The notes under the pieces were generated by a model. That model was not told the origin of the DNA. It saw only the letters and a list, made by a program, of their open reading frames with translations, and ran no database searches. A program made the translations under genes and the position numbers. From assembly GCF_902712915.1 (NCBI RefSeq), contig NZ_CACTIA010000004.1, positions 124,001-188,000 on the forward strand: a DNA stretch of 64,000 nucleotides, given 5' to 3'. Every line of letters begins with the position of its first letter. The stretch's first letter is position 1. This document shows, piece after piece, positions 26,061 to 35,130 of this stretch. The DNA is from Acidiphilium sp. C61. GTDB lineage: Bacteria; Pseudomonadota; Alphaproteobacteria; Acetobacterales; Acetobacteraceae.

Positions 26061-26488
26061 TGTCGGCACCCCAAAAGCGCAGCTTTTCGAGCTTCGTGAA
26101 GCGTACGCCAGATCATCTCACCGAGGCTGGCGGACGTCATGACCAGGCGCCCGCGGGACGCCCCGATCCGGCACAGGCGCCCGCCTCACACTCGAGGCCG
26201 GCCGAAGCGGGTTGGCCCGAGGAGCGCCAACCGACCCCGGCGCAGAGCGAACGGCCCGAGGTAGACGAAACAGGGGAGGGGGGTGATGGCCGGCAGAGGG
26301 TACGCACATCCACTGGACGTGTTCGAACCTATTCCGCTTCACGGAGCCTGCCGGGGGTCACGTTGCGGCTTTCGGAGGAAAGGTGGGAGCGGCTCAAGCT
26401 GCTTTCCGTCCAGGAAAGGCGGCCCATCCAGGAGATCCTCGGCGAGGCCATGGACGCCTACATGCGAGGGCGAGGGCTCAGATGGTAG
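26060..26488 (+). CDS. Small RHH partition protein, ParG-like centromere binder
   Basis: 142 residues. Residues 1-90 are Pro/Gln/Glu-rich and likely disordered. The C-terminal 45 (VTLRLSEERWERLKLLSVQE, then IQEILGEAMDAYMRGRGL) fit a ribbon-helix-helix fold. Its start overlaps the parA stop (TAATG), the usual arrangement for ParF/ParG-type cassettes, in which the RHH partner binds the centromere and stimulates the ATPase through a flexible arm. The surrounding GCATCACG repeats are its likely binding sites. Confidence 0.75.
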   Translation: MSAPQKRSFSSFVKRTPDHLTEAGGRHDQAPAGRPDPAQAPASHSRPAEAGWPEERQPTPAQSERPEVDETGEGGDGRQRVRTSTGRVRTYSASRSLPGVTLRLSEERWERLKLLSVQERRPIQEILGEAMDAYMRGRGLRW

Positions 26489-26582
26489 CGGATGATGCGT
26501 GCTTCGTGATGCACGCATCATCCGCTACCGCGTCGCGTGGTCGGGAGATCGCTCCGACTCGAATTGTCCACAATATCCACAT

Positions 26583-26837
26583 GGGATTTCCTGACTTCGC
26601 GCTGCACAACTGATGCAATCCACAGATGAGCACGGTTTTCCACGGGGATTTTTCAACCGAAGCATGGGATTTTCCGACCAAAACACGAGTCGCCCCGTGG
26701 GAATTCCTGACCATACTACTAATAGAATCAAACTAATTACTAATAGCTCGGTCGAGAAATCCCACTCGAAATCGGTCGAGAAATCCCACAATACTTTGGT
26801 CAGAAAATCCCACATTTTGCAGGTCAGAAAATCCCAC
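26583..26837. repeat. Iteron cluster upstream of repA (8 copies)
   Basis: Copies of GTGGGATTTCYYGACC or its complement start at 26583, 26645, 26666 and 26699 (forward) and 26750, 26774, 26798 and 26822 (reverse). The last four are spaced exactly 24 bases apart and form a regular tandem array ending 50 bases before repA. This is the likely core origin and/or repA autoregulation site. Confidence 0.88.
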
Positions 26838-26887
26838 AGTTGACATCGACTCGATGAGAAGGCGAAAAGTCGCTTTGGAGGGTGGCT

Positions 26888-27823
26888 ATGATCAATCGCC
26901 TGGACCAGAACGTCGCACAGCTGGTGCTCGATTATGGCAGTGAGAGGGCCCGGGAAATCGTCGGTCCCCGCTACCGCGCGCTTGTGGATATCGCCAACGA
27001 GGTGCTGACAGACGAGCGTCAGCAGATCGGCATCTCGTATTCTGGATTCTGCCTGACCAGTCTGCCCCACAAGCGCCTTTCCGACAGCGCCGTGTGGCAG
27101 CGGAAGGGGCACAAGGTTACCCTGCTCGTCGAACCCGGGGTAATGCGCTCCAAGGGCCGCACGGTCCTGTATGGCGTCCCGTTCGGGGCTCGAGCCAGGA
27201 TGATCCTCCTCTACCTCCAGACTCAGGCGATCCGGACGAACTGCCGCGAGATCGAGCTCGGCCGGTCCATGAGAACCTGGATGGAGCGCATGGGGATCGC
27301 CATCGGGGGAGAGACGACACGAGCCCTGAGGGAACAGGCGGCGCGGATATCGGCCTGCAGCCTCAAGTTCTTCTGGGAAGGCGACGGCGCCGAGGGATGG
27401 ACCAGGGGCGGGATCGTCTCATCCGGCCTTCGCTTCAAGAGCGTGGTTGATGACGACGACCAGGGGAAGCTGTGGGACGACCGCGTCGTGCTGGACGAGA
27501 CGTTCTGGCGTGCGCTGAAGGACCATCCTGTTCCCCTGCAGGAGGCTGCAATCCGGGCTCTTGCCCACCGCTCCCTGGCGCTTGACGTCTACATCTGGCT
27601 TGCCTGGCGTTGCCACGAGATCAAGGGTCCAACGGACATATCCTGGATCTCCCTGGACGCGCAGTTCAACACGACAGGCCGGCCGCTGAAGTACTTCAAG
27701 CCCCTGTTCACGGACGCTCTGCGAGCGGCCATGGCGGCCTATCCCGACTGCCGGCTGGATGTGGAGGATCGGGGCATTACCCTCCGGCCCTCCAAGCCGC
27801 CAGTGCTCAAGCTGATCACATAG
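26888..27823 (+). CDS. repA: Plasmid replication initiator RepA
   Basis: Initiator that binds iterons and opens the plasmid origin. About 311 residues. The sequence has the pattern of the alphaproteobacterial plasmid-encoded RepA family: SYSGFCLTSLPHKRL (about 54-68), KVTLLVEPG, YGVPFGARARMILLYLQTQA (about 98-117), SMRTWMERMGIAIGG (about 126-140) and ALDVYIWLAWR (about 235-245), a winged-helix-rich protein. Start ATG 26888 is chosen because GGAGGG lies 5 bases upstream; the in-frame GTG 26882 overlaps that site. Iterons on both sides support the assignment. Confidence 0.87.
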   Translation: MINRLDQNVAQLVLDYGSERAREIVGPRYRALVDIANEVLTDERQQIGISYSGFCLTSLPHKRLSDSAVWQRKGHKVTLLVEPGVMRSKGRTVLYGVPFGARARMILLYLQTQAIRTNCREIELGRSMRTWMERMGIAIGGETTRALREQAARISACSLKFFWEGDGAEGWTRGGIVSSGLRFKSVVDDDDQGKLWDDRVVLDETFWRALKDHPVPLQEAAIRALAHRSLALDVYIWLAWRCHEIKGPTDISWISLDAQFNTTGRPLKYFKPLFTDALRAAMAAYPDCRLDVEDRGITLRPSKPPVLKLIT

Positions 27824-27835
27824 GGTCGCGGCGCC

Positions 27836-28960
27836 GTGGGATTTCCCGACCGATTGGGGATTTTCTGACCAAAATGGGATTTCCCGACCGGACTTGCTGA
27901 TCAGCCGGGCGGGCGAGGGCACCAAACTCAGAAGCCAAGGCCGAAAATTCGAATTTATCTCGGTTTGACATGCGGCTCCGATACGCAGGGCACTTATTTC
28001 GCCGTGGGTGTGGGATTTCCTGACCAATCGGGGATTTTCTGACCAAAATGGGATTTCCCGACCGAGGCGAGCCTGAACTGGAGATCGCGGCGGCAAAACC
28101 CGGCTATCTCAACAAGATCTCTCTCCAAAAATCGAATTCTGTCGGTGGAAATCGTCTCCAACGTCCTGAGGTCAGACAAAAATATCAAATATTTTCATGG
28201 TGTTGCAGAGTTTGTCTGGCTGATGGGGGAAATGTGGGATTTCCCGACCGCTCTGGCCGAGTCGCGCTCCGTCGCCTCCTGAATTTATGGGATTTTCCGA
28301 CCGAAATAACCCGCCCTGGCATGGTGTGGGAATTTCCGACCGGCCGGAACTGAAGCACCAGCATGGTGTGGGATTTCTTGACCATCGGGCACATGAATCC
28401 CGCCACTCGAAAAATATTTCATATTTTCAGTAAGTTGTTATGGATGTGCCGCCCGGGTGAAGGTGGGATTTCCTGACCGGCGGACGATCTCGCCTGTGGC
28501 AGCAACATGCGACCAGGCGGTCAGGAAATCCCACATACCGGCAATGGCCCGTGAGGGTGGCAGGCTAGAGGCCCCAGTGGCAGGTGTGGGATTTCCTGAC
28601 CGCCTGGAAAACCACGAAAAATCAAAAGGATTCCAAAACACCGGAGTTCGGGCGCAAGGCGGTCGACAGCCTGTATGACTGGGGTAGATCCACGGTCGAG
28701 AAATCCCACACCGATCAGCGGCCTGAAACTCGGCGATGATGCCGGTCGAGAAATCCCACACCCCTCATTCAGTGCACGCAGCCGGCCGAGGTAGCCACTC
28801 TCTTTGGGTGTGGGATTTCTCGACCGGCTGAAAAATCCGCGGCACATACATCACGGCGTCAGATTCGCCGCGAATATAAGGATGAGGTGACCGCCTCCAG
28901 AGGGTATCAGCCGCAGCCGGGGGCCAGGCCATCTGGGGCAGGCTGGTCGGGAAATCCCAC
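27836..28960. repeat. Extended iteron field downstream of repA (17 copies)
   Basis: Copies of GTGGGATTTCCYGACCG or its complement start at 27836, 27857, 27876, 28010, 28031, 28050, 28234, 28289, 28326, 28368, 28463, 28519, 28586, 28694, 28744, 28810 and 28945. The first two triplets form a 54-base block duplicated almost exactly (27836-27889 and 28010-28063). The remainder of this stretch holds no gene I can support. The last copy lies inside the 3' end of the neighbouring coding sequence. Confidence 0.87.
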
Positions 28961-29953
28961 ACGCTGCTGTTCCACCCAAGCCTTCACGACCGGGCCTTCG
29001 CCGTCGAACCAGCGCCGGAGGGCGTCGACCGAGAACCAACCGAAGTTGTGGTGGCGCTGCTCCATCGGGTTGAGCCAGACGGTCAGGTCGTCCTCGGTCG
29101 GCCGGGCCGCTAGGTCGGCCTTCCGGCGCTCGATGAATTCCCGGGTCCAGGTCGGCCGGATCCCGAAATAGGCAGGCTTGGCGTTCGGGCCGAACAACGG
29201 ATCGGTGCCGCGGCGCTCGGTAAAGCGGGCAGGGAGGCCGGTGGCCTTGAACGTCGCATCGAGGAGGTCCCGATCTTCATCCTGCTCGCGCAGACGGTCG
29301 AGGTCGGCCGGCTGGATCCGTGAGGCAATCACGATGGCCAGGCCACCGCGGCCGAAAGGCGTGAGGGCGCGTGTCGTGCTGAGCGCGATGTCGCAGCCCA
29401 GAAACGCGTTGTAGACCGCCTCGAGATCCCGGCGGGCCTCTTCACCGAGCGCCCGGACCATGAACGACCGCTCGCTCCAGGCCCCGATGGTCCCTGCGTT
29501 GTACGCCTTCCAGGCTTCCCGGTCGGCGGCCTTCGAATGGACAGGCAGGACCCGCACCCTGTCGTCCTTGTCCCGCCAGGTCGGAAGGAAGGCGACCACA
29601 CGGTCGGCGACCACGATGTCGAATCCCTCGTGCCGCGTTGCGAGGCCACCGGTGATGCCGGGCTTGCCGACCAGCTGGGAGACATTGGACGGGTGCGAGC
29701 AACAGAGGATCGACTGGTCGAGGTCCGGGCGGTCGCAAAACACGAGTGCCGACCGGCTCGACAGTCCGGATATCCGGTACCGCTCTATGCCGGGCGGAGC
29801 CTTGCTGGAGATCCCGAACTCCCGGCGGAGCTCCTCGATCCCGGACTCGTGTTCTGCGCAATAGTCGCCGCCGAGCACCAGACCGCCCACCTCGCTGGCC
29901 TCCCCGATCCGGAAGAAGCCCGTGCTTTCCTTGCCTGTCCGTGCCGCGCGCAT
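28907..29953 (-). CDS. Unrecognised protein, partner of the helicase
   Basis: 348 residues; no family recognised. It contains LGGDYCAEHESGIEELRREFG near the N-terminus, a strand-rich middle (DIVVADRVVAFLPTWRDKDD), FGRGGLAIVIASRI near 205-218, and a C-terminal segment EDDLTVWLNPMEQRHHNFGW. It starts 30 bases after the helicase stop on the same strand, so the two are almost certainly one operon. Its last 20 codons include an iteron (VGFPDQ), so the C-terminus may have been extended by origin DNA. No signal peptide or membrane segment was seen. Confidence 0.65.
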   Translation of the reverse strand: MRAARTGKESTGFFRIGEASEVGGLVLGGDYCAEHESGIEELRREFGISSKAPPGIERYRISGLSSRSALVFCDRPDLDQSILCCSHPSNVSQLVGKPGITGGLATRHEGFDIVVADRVVAFLPTWRDKDDRVRVLPVHSKAADREAWKAYNAGTIGAWSERSFMVRALGEEARRDLEAVYNAFLGCDIALSTTRALTPFGRGGLAIVIASRIQPADLDRLREQDEDRDLLDATFKATGLPARFTERRGTDPLFGPNAKPAYFGIRPTWTREFIERRKADLAARPTEDDLTVWLNPMEQRHHNFGWFSVDALRRWFDGEGPVVKAWVEQQRVGFPDQPAPDGLAPGCG

Positions 29954-29983
29954 CGCGAACTCCCTGCCTGAATCGAGTTCTGC

Positions 29984-32900
29984 TCAACCCAGGCCGAGGC
30001 CGAGATCGAGATCGAAGATGGATTCGTGATCCTCGAGAACCGGCGCCGGCGCTTCCGCTTGCTCCTCTCGGATGGGCGCAGGCGGCACCGCGAGGCCATC
30101 GCCGGCGGCGATGCCGTGCTGACGGGTGAACTCGTCCATCACCTGCTCGACGGTGTGGAAGTACCCGGCCTCGCTCCAGTCGGCGCGGTTGCCGACGATG
30201 TAGAGGACTTCCTTGGCCCGCGTGACGGCGACGTTCGCGATGTTCGGGCGCCCGCCCGCCCAGCCGCGTGCCCGCTTGAATGCCTCGCCCTGATGGCCCA
30301 GCACGAAGATGACACCTTCCGCCTCCCGACCCTGGACCTTGTGCACGGTGCCGATCCGTCGGGTCAGCTCGCGGGCCTCGGCGAAGGAGATGCCGATCCC
30401 GGCATGGTTCTGGATGACCATGTCGCGCAGCCGGCTCTCGATGATCCGGAAGGGGCTGATGATGTAGAGGTCGAGCTTGCCACCGCGGGCGACGATATCG
30501 CGGAGGAGATTGAAAACGACCATGCCCTCCTGCTCGGACCATTTCTCGTCCACGGGGTCGTGGACATCAATCCAGCGCGACGGCCCGCAGGCATCCCGGA
30601 TCGCGGAGGGCGAAGGCCGCTTGGCGTTCACCATCAGGCCGCCGTAGCCGATCTGGTTCGAGATCGAGAACATCGGCTCGGCGCACCGTCGATGGGCCAG
30701 CAGCGGCATGCCGACCCGGCGCGCGCCGCCCTCGCAGGGGTATTCGGCGAACACTTCGGATGCCGCGTCCGCGAAGGTCTGCACGGACCCCCAGGGCGCC
30801 ATATCGACCTCATGGTCGATGCCCATCGCCTTTGCGATCTCGACGATCATGGGTTCGTTCAGCGTGACGACGGGCTCGACCTGGATCGGGTCGCCCACAA
30901 CGAGCGCGTTCCGGCTGCGCTTGATCGCGCCGACCGCCGATTGCGGCGTTGCCTGTCCGGCCTCGTCGATGAACAACCAGCCGATCATCGGCTCTTCAAC
31001 GTCGCGCAGCATCCTGCGGACGCTGGCGAAGGTGGTCGACAAGACCGGAACCGCGATGAAGAGCGTACTGAGGACAGACTGGACGACTTTCGGCTTCCGC
31101 CCGTTAAACCGACCGGCGAGGAGTTCCATCGCCGCCGAGAGGTTGGAGCCGACTTCCGTGGCCGCACCCTCCATAAAGGCGCGGTGAAGATCGACTGCCG
31201 CCTCGAACAGATCCTCGCGCTGTCTGTGGTCTGCACCGGAAAGCCACGGCGAGGAGGTATGGAAGTGAAAAGGGTCACTCTGGTCGAGTTCACCGGTCGC
31301 CGCCTTGTTTACGTCAGACAGGCTTTTCCTGACCGTGTCGAGCAGCTGCAGGAAGCGATCCCGCTCCCGGTTCCAGCGCTCCAGCGCCGCATGCCGGCCA
31401 CGCGCGGGCCGGTGTGCCTCAAAGGAGGCGGGGATCCGTTTCGCTCCAGTCTTCTTATCCACGATGACCGGCGAGCGGCCGGCTGCCAGAGCGAGCTGGT
31501 TCCTGAGACCCCAGTCTTCATCAAACCAGAATTGGTCACGAAATTTCGCCCGGTTTGCCGAATTGCCGAGCGCGGCCGAGACCAGCCCCCAGCTCTCGCG
31601 CTCATGCAGCCTGGATGCTGTTCCCGGGTAGTATCTGGTTGTCGCATCATCAGCGATCGCGCCATCGTCCGGCCATTCGGTCGAGACGTTTTCGACTGCG
31701 CCGTTGTTCGAGGAGGCAACCAGCATCTCGAAGCCGATCAGCTTGGGATCGAGCTCGAACAAGGATGGGCCGGCGCGCCCGGAGGAACGCGTTCCTCCGG
31801 ATCCGTATACACGAAAGGCGTGGGAGGGGTGGATGAAATCGCTCATCGCGATAGCGCGACGGACGATCAGCGCCGCGGCAGCATCCTTCAGCAAAGTGGT
31901 CTTTCCGGTGCCCGGTGGACCATTGACACCGATCACCTTGTTCCGGCGGGCCTGCGCGGGGTGCAGCGCATAATTGATGATCGACTGCTGCATAGTGACC
32001 AGCTGGTTGCGGCCCGCGTGTGGCCACTTCCCCTCCGGGAAAAACCCGGGGCGCAGCAGCGTGTTGATGGCCTTCGGGTCCTCGAGAATGTTGATCCGGC
32101 GCACCTGCTCCTTCACGCCGAGATACCGGTCGAGGAGAGGCTGCTCGATACCCTTCGCCAGATCGCGACGGGCGTCGAGCAGGTCGCTGAGAAAAAAGCT
32201 GTTCATGATCAGGGCGTCGGGCATTCGCTGTTTCGGCACCGGCGTGCCGTCAGGGCTTACCCTCTGGTAGTAACCGATCACCTTCGCGGGCTTGCTGACC
32301 ACGTCGGACTCTCGTGATGGCCGTGAGACCTGCTTCTCATCGAACCCCAGGCTGTCGAGCATCCAGTAGTAGATCTCGAGGATGGCAGCCTTGTCGATCG
32401 GCTTGTCCTTAAACCGGTCGTCGAACAAATCGCGGAAACTCTTGCTGATGTCAGCGGCGGCACGCTTCCAGCCTGGCATTGCGCCCAGATCCCGGTTCAG
32501 CGCGCGCACGAGCCCCCATCCGTAGGCCGATACAGAGAATGGCGACCCCCCCTCCTTGAGATCGAGCGTGCCGTTCGGCGCCACGCGGAGCGTGGCGAGA
32601 ATCGAAACGCCCGACCCGGCGCCACCATCTCCAAAGCTCTGGCCATAGACCTCCTCGAGCCTGACGGCTGCCTTGGCTTCCGGGATCGACCCGAAGATGA
32701 CATCATAGGCGAGGTAGCCAGCACGCAAGTTCGGGAACTCTGTCTCCGGATAGCCCTCTTCCCACGGCAGCGCATCTCCGTAGACGAGATCGAGCGCCGC
32801 CATGTCGCGCTCGCGGCCCGAGACGATATCCTTCAGGTCCTTCACGGTCTCCGGCGTCAGGACCTCCGCGGCGATCCACGCATCGAGCACCGCCAGGCCC

Positions 32901-33166
32901 TTCTTCTGCGACGGACTGAGTTCGACAGGTTGCTCTGCCGAATTGGCAGCTTGAGCCGGCTGGGCGGGCAGAACAGACTCATCGTCCTGAGGCTGCACGG
33001 GCTGCCCGGCGGGCGCGGCCCGCTGTGATCCGGCCACGCGGATGGGCTGGCCAGTACCGATCTCGGCCTTGCGGCTTTCCGCGACGATCTCCGCAACCTC
33101 GGGGACATCATCGTCTGTCGCGCCGATGAATTGCGTCGGCGGGCGTCTGCGCTGGGTCGTGCTCAT
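29984..33166 (-). CDS. Superfamily 1 (Upf1/DNA2-like) helicase
   Basis: 1060 residues. Helicase motifs: Walker A NGPPGTGKTTLLKD (about 410-423), motif II LFIDEAGQATPQ (about 730), motif III ALVVGDPIQVEPVV (about 750), motif V-like VHKVQGREAEGVIFV (about 950) and motif VI NVAVTRAKEVLYIV (about 980), so all ATPase elements are present. The first 370 residues are unique, starting with a Pro/Gln/Ala-rich linker, and a 250-residue insert separates motifs Ia and II. Upf1-like helicases with unique N-terminal halves occur in several defence systems, but no such system is recognised here. Operon with the downstream 348-residue protein. Confidence 0.83.
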   Translation of the reverse strand: MSTTQRRRPPTQFIGATDDDVPEVAEIVAESRKAEIGTGQPIRVAGSQRAAPAGQPVQPQDDESVLPAQPAQAANSAEQPVELSPSQKKGLAVLDAWIAAEVLTPETVKDLKDIVSGRERDMAALDLVYGDALPWEEGYPETEFPNLRAGYLAYDVIFGSIPEAKAAVRLEEVYGQSFGDGGAGSGVSILATLRVAPNGTLDLKEGGSPFSVSAYGWGLVRALNRDLGAMPGWKRAAADISKSFRDLFDDRFKDKPIDKAAILEIYYWMLDSLGFDEKQVSRPSRESDVVSKPAKVIGYYQRVSPDGTPVPKQRMPDALIMNSFFLSDLLDARRDLAKGIEQPLLDRYLGVKEQVRRINILEDPKAINTLLRPGFFPEGKWPHAGRNQLVTMQQSIINYALHPAQARRNKVIGVNGPPGTGKTTLLKDAAAALIVRRAIAMSDFIHPSHAFRVYGSGGTRSSGRAGPSLFELDPKLIGFEMLVASSNNGAVENVSTEWPDDGAIADDATTRYYPGTASRLHERESWGLVSAALGNSANRAKFRDQFWFDEDWGLRNQLALAAGRSPVIVDKKTGAKRIPASFEAHRPARGRHAALERWNRERDRFLQLLDTVRKSLSDVNKAATGELDQSDPFHFHTSSPWLSGADHRQREDLFEAAVDLHRAFMEGAATEVGSNLSAAMELLAGRFNGRKPKVVQSVLSTLFIAVPVLSTTFASVRRMLRDVEEPMIGWLFIDEAGQATPQSAVGAIKRSRNALVVGDPIQVEPVVTLNEPMIVEIAKAMGIDHEVDMAPWGSVQTFADAASEVFAEYPCEGGARRVGMPLLAHRRCAEPMFSISNQIGYGGLMVNAKRPSPSAIRDACGPSRWIDVHDPVDEKWSEQEGMVVFNLLRDIVARGGKLDLYIISPFRIIESRLRDMVIQNHAGIGISFAEARELTRRIGTVHKVQGREAEGVIFVLGHQGEAFKRARGWAGGRPNIANVAVTRAKEVLYIVGNRADWSEAGYFHTVEQVMDEFTRQHGIAAGDGLAVPPAPIREEQAEAPAPVLEDHESIFDLDLGLGLG

Positions 33167-33364
33167 ACACAGCAGTATCGGCGCCAGATATGAAAGGGAC
33201 TAAGGACGGATGCAGCAGGACTTCAGTCGATAAATCCAAATTTATTTCGAATTTTCCAACGACTCCTCCAACAAGCCGCGAGCAGGATTCATTGGAATCG
33301 GGCCACCGTTTCTCCTATGTCTGATGAGCGGCTGAGATGATGGCCGCGTTCAACCGGGCGCGTC

Positions 33365-33742
33365 ATGAGCAGTAATTCCGACCAGAAAATCGATTTCTCC
33401 GCGACATTCGGACTCTCGAAGAGCGTGCCCGCGATGATCGAGGCTCGAGATCATCTCGGGCGGCATTTTCCGACGCGGCCTTGGGAGGACATTCTGCTTG
33501 GTGCGGTCCAGCCGCCGGCACCGATCGAGGTCGTGCACTACAGCACTGGAGCGGTCGCGATCTTCTGGACGCGTGGCGCATCGATCGTCTGCCTGCTCTA
33601 CCAGGGCGACGGGTGCGTCTTCCATGGCCAGGGTTCGGACGGCCGGGACTGCGCCCGGCTTGGGACGATGAGCTATGTCGAGGAGGTGCTGCCTCGCTCG
33701 GTGATGCTCGAGATCCTGGCGGTGTGCCGGCAGAAGGGGTGA
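33365..33742 (+). CDS. Small hypothetical protein
   Basis: 125 residues; not recognised. Beta-rich core with VVHYSTGAVAIFWTRGASIV (about 56-75) and a Cys/Gly stretch (GDGCVFHGQGSDGRDCARLG), followed by a short helix. No signal or membrane segment. It is divergent from the helicase operon with about 200 bases between them. Coding is supported by length and composition only. Confidence 0.55.
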   Translation: MSSNSDQKIDFSATFGLSKSVPAMIEARDHLGRHFPTRPWEDILLGAVQPPAPIEVVHYSTGAVAIFWTRGASIVCLLYQGDGCVFHGQGSDGRDCARLGTMSYVEEVLPRSVMLEILAVCRQKG

Positions 33743-33885
33743 TCGACGAGGCTGGGTCTCGCAGGACGTTCAACACATAATTCACAAAACCGTTGGAAAT
33801 TATGCCCAACGGCAACCACAAACACTCTGCACACCGGTCTCCAGCCGCGCATCGCGCGGCGCCATAGCAAGGAGACCCACGATCC

Positions 33886-34446
33886 ATGAAATCTCGCACC
33901 CTCATTACGTCGTCAGCGCTCATCGTGATGCTGACTGCCGGCAGTGCCCTCGCCCAGACATCTGCCGGAGGCCAGGCCGGTGTCGGCGCCTCTGTGGGTG
34001 TCGGAGCAAACGCCGGTGCCGGCGGGCTGGTCGGCAGCACGCTGGGTGCCGCACGGTCGACGGCCGGGAATGTCGGCGGTGCGGTCGGCTCAACCGCCGC
34101 GGGCGTGACGAGCAGGGTGGGCGCGCAGGCGAATGGCATGGCAAGATCTGCCGAAGCAACGTCTGCCGATTTCTCGGCGGCCACTATATCCAAGGCGAGA
34201 TTGGCAACCAGGCAGATCGCCGTTCTCGAATCGCGTGAGCACCGTGAGATGCGGACAGCGAAGACGACCAGCCGCCGCCATGCCATTGAGGCCAAGGCGC
34301 GGGCTGAACGTATTCGGGTCATCAGGAGCCATGGGATGTCAGTGTCGGAATATGATCATATCGTGAGCGAGGCCCGGAGCAATCGCGGCCTCGCCAGTCG
34401 CATCGGGCTGAGCGTATCTGCAGGTGCCGGCGCGCAGATGAAGTGA
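33886..34446 (+). CDS. Secreted Gly/Ala/Val-rich protein
   Basis: 186 residues. A clear Sec signal peptide (about 1-23, ending GSALAQT) is followed by a low-complexity region (24-85) of Gly, Ala, Val and Ser (GVGASVGVGANAGAGG). A basic helical region comes next (about 110-150, LESREHREMRTAKTTSRRHA) and a short C-terminus. The ribosome site AAGGAG precedes the ATG and a strong terminator follows. Function unknown; likely periplasmic or surface-associated. Confidence 0.7.
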   Translation: MKSRTLITSSALIVMLTAGSALAQTSAGGQAGVGASVGVGANAGAGGLVGSTLGAARSTAGNVGGAVGSTAAGVTSRVGAQANGMARSAEATSADFSAATISKARLATRQIAVLESREHREMRTAKTTSRRHAIEAKARAERIRVIRSHGMSVSEYDHIVSEARSNRGLASRIGLSVSAGAGAQMK

Positions 34447-34471
34447 GGCGCATTCGATAGCCGGAAGGCAG

Positions 34472-34508
34472 AACGCCCGGGTGCCGTAGCTCCCGGGCGT
34501 TTTTTTTG
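34472..34508 (+). terminator. Rho-independent terminator
   Basis: Ten-bp GC-rich stem AACGCCCGGG/CCCGGGCGTT with a 10-base loop, followed directly by a run of eight T. It lies 26 bases after the stop of the Gly-rich secreted protein. Confidence 0.92.
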
Positions 34509-34642
34509 TGCGGTCAAACAGGATGACGCCCGCGGGCGCCATACGCGCATGACATAGAAGTACAGAAGCTATCATGTGGGAAGCCACACAAAAGCCGCGG
34601 CACCGCATTCTGCTGACATCAGCGATCGAAAGGAGACCGTTG

Positions 34643-35017
34643 ATGGAACGCAAGACGATCGGACTTATTGGGGCGATTGCCGGGCTGGCTGCCGCCGCCC
34701 CCTTGTATGCCGCGAAGGCCGAAGCGGCGCCCCTGCCAGAGGCAGGCTCATATGCCGAACTACTCGCACCAGTGTCGGATCCCGGAATGATCCTGCGGGC
34801 ACATGATGCACATCTGGAGCACGCAAGGACTGAGGAACCAACGGCGCGGTTGATGCAGGTCGACGAGTATCAGCAGCATCACCACCACCACCACCACCAC
34901 CACTCATACCAGCGGGGCGATTACCGTCCCTACAATCGCCGCTACGAACACCACCACCATCACCATAACCAATTCCGTGCTCACTACGGCTGGAATGTCT
35001 GGGCTGGCGGGAACTGA
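34643..35017 (+). CDS. Secreted histidine-rich protein
   Basis: 124 residues from ATG 34643 (AAAGGAG upstream). Signal peptide about 1-25 (TIGLIGAIAGLAAAAPLYAA). The C-terminal third contains a run of nine His (after DEYQQ) and a second run of six (after YNRRYE), separated by a Tyr/Arg-rich RGDYRPYNRRYE segment, ending in AHYGWNVWAGGN. Such tracts bind Ni, Zn, Cu or Co, so a periplasmic metal buffer is the reasonable guess. In-frame sequence upstream to 34574 lacks a ribosome site. Confidence 0.7.
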   Translation: MERKTIGLIGAIAGLAAAAPLYAAKAEAAPLPEAGSYAELLAPVSDPGMILRAHDAHLEHARTEEPTARLMQVDEYQQHHHHHHHHHSYQRGDYRPYNRRYEHHHHHHNQFRAHYGWNVWAGGN

Positions 35018-35078
35018 ACGTCGAGCAGGTTGCCTGATGGTCCCGACTGACGGGAAGGGGCCGGACGAAGGTCCTGCT

Positions 35079-35114
35079 GGAAGAGGCGAGCCACCGTGGT
35101 GTCTGGCCTCTTCC
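35079..35114. terminator. Hairpin between convergent genes
   Basis: Nine-bp stem GGAAGAGGC/GCCTCTTCC with an 18-base loop, between the His-rich gene and the convergent dotC. Probably a bidirectional terminator; the T-tract is poor. Confidence 0.5.
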
Positions 35115-35130
35115 TTGGTTGCTCCCGCCT

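Noticed and set aside
30026..32317. A 763-codon open frame on the plus strand
   Set aside because: It lies antisense to the helicase, whose motifs are clear; high GC creates long antisense frames.
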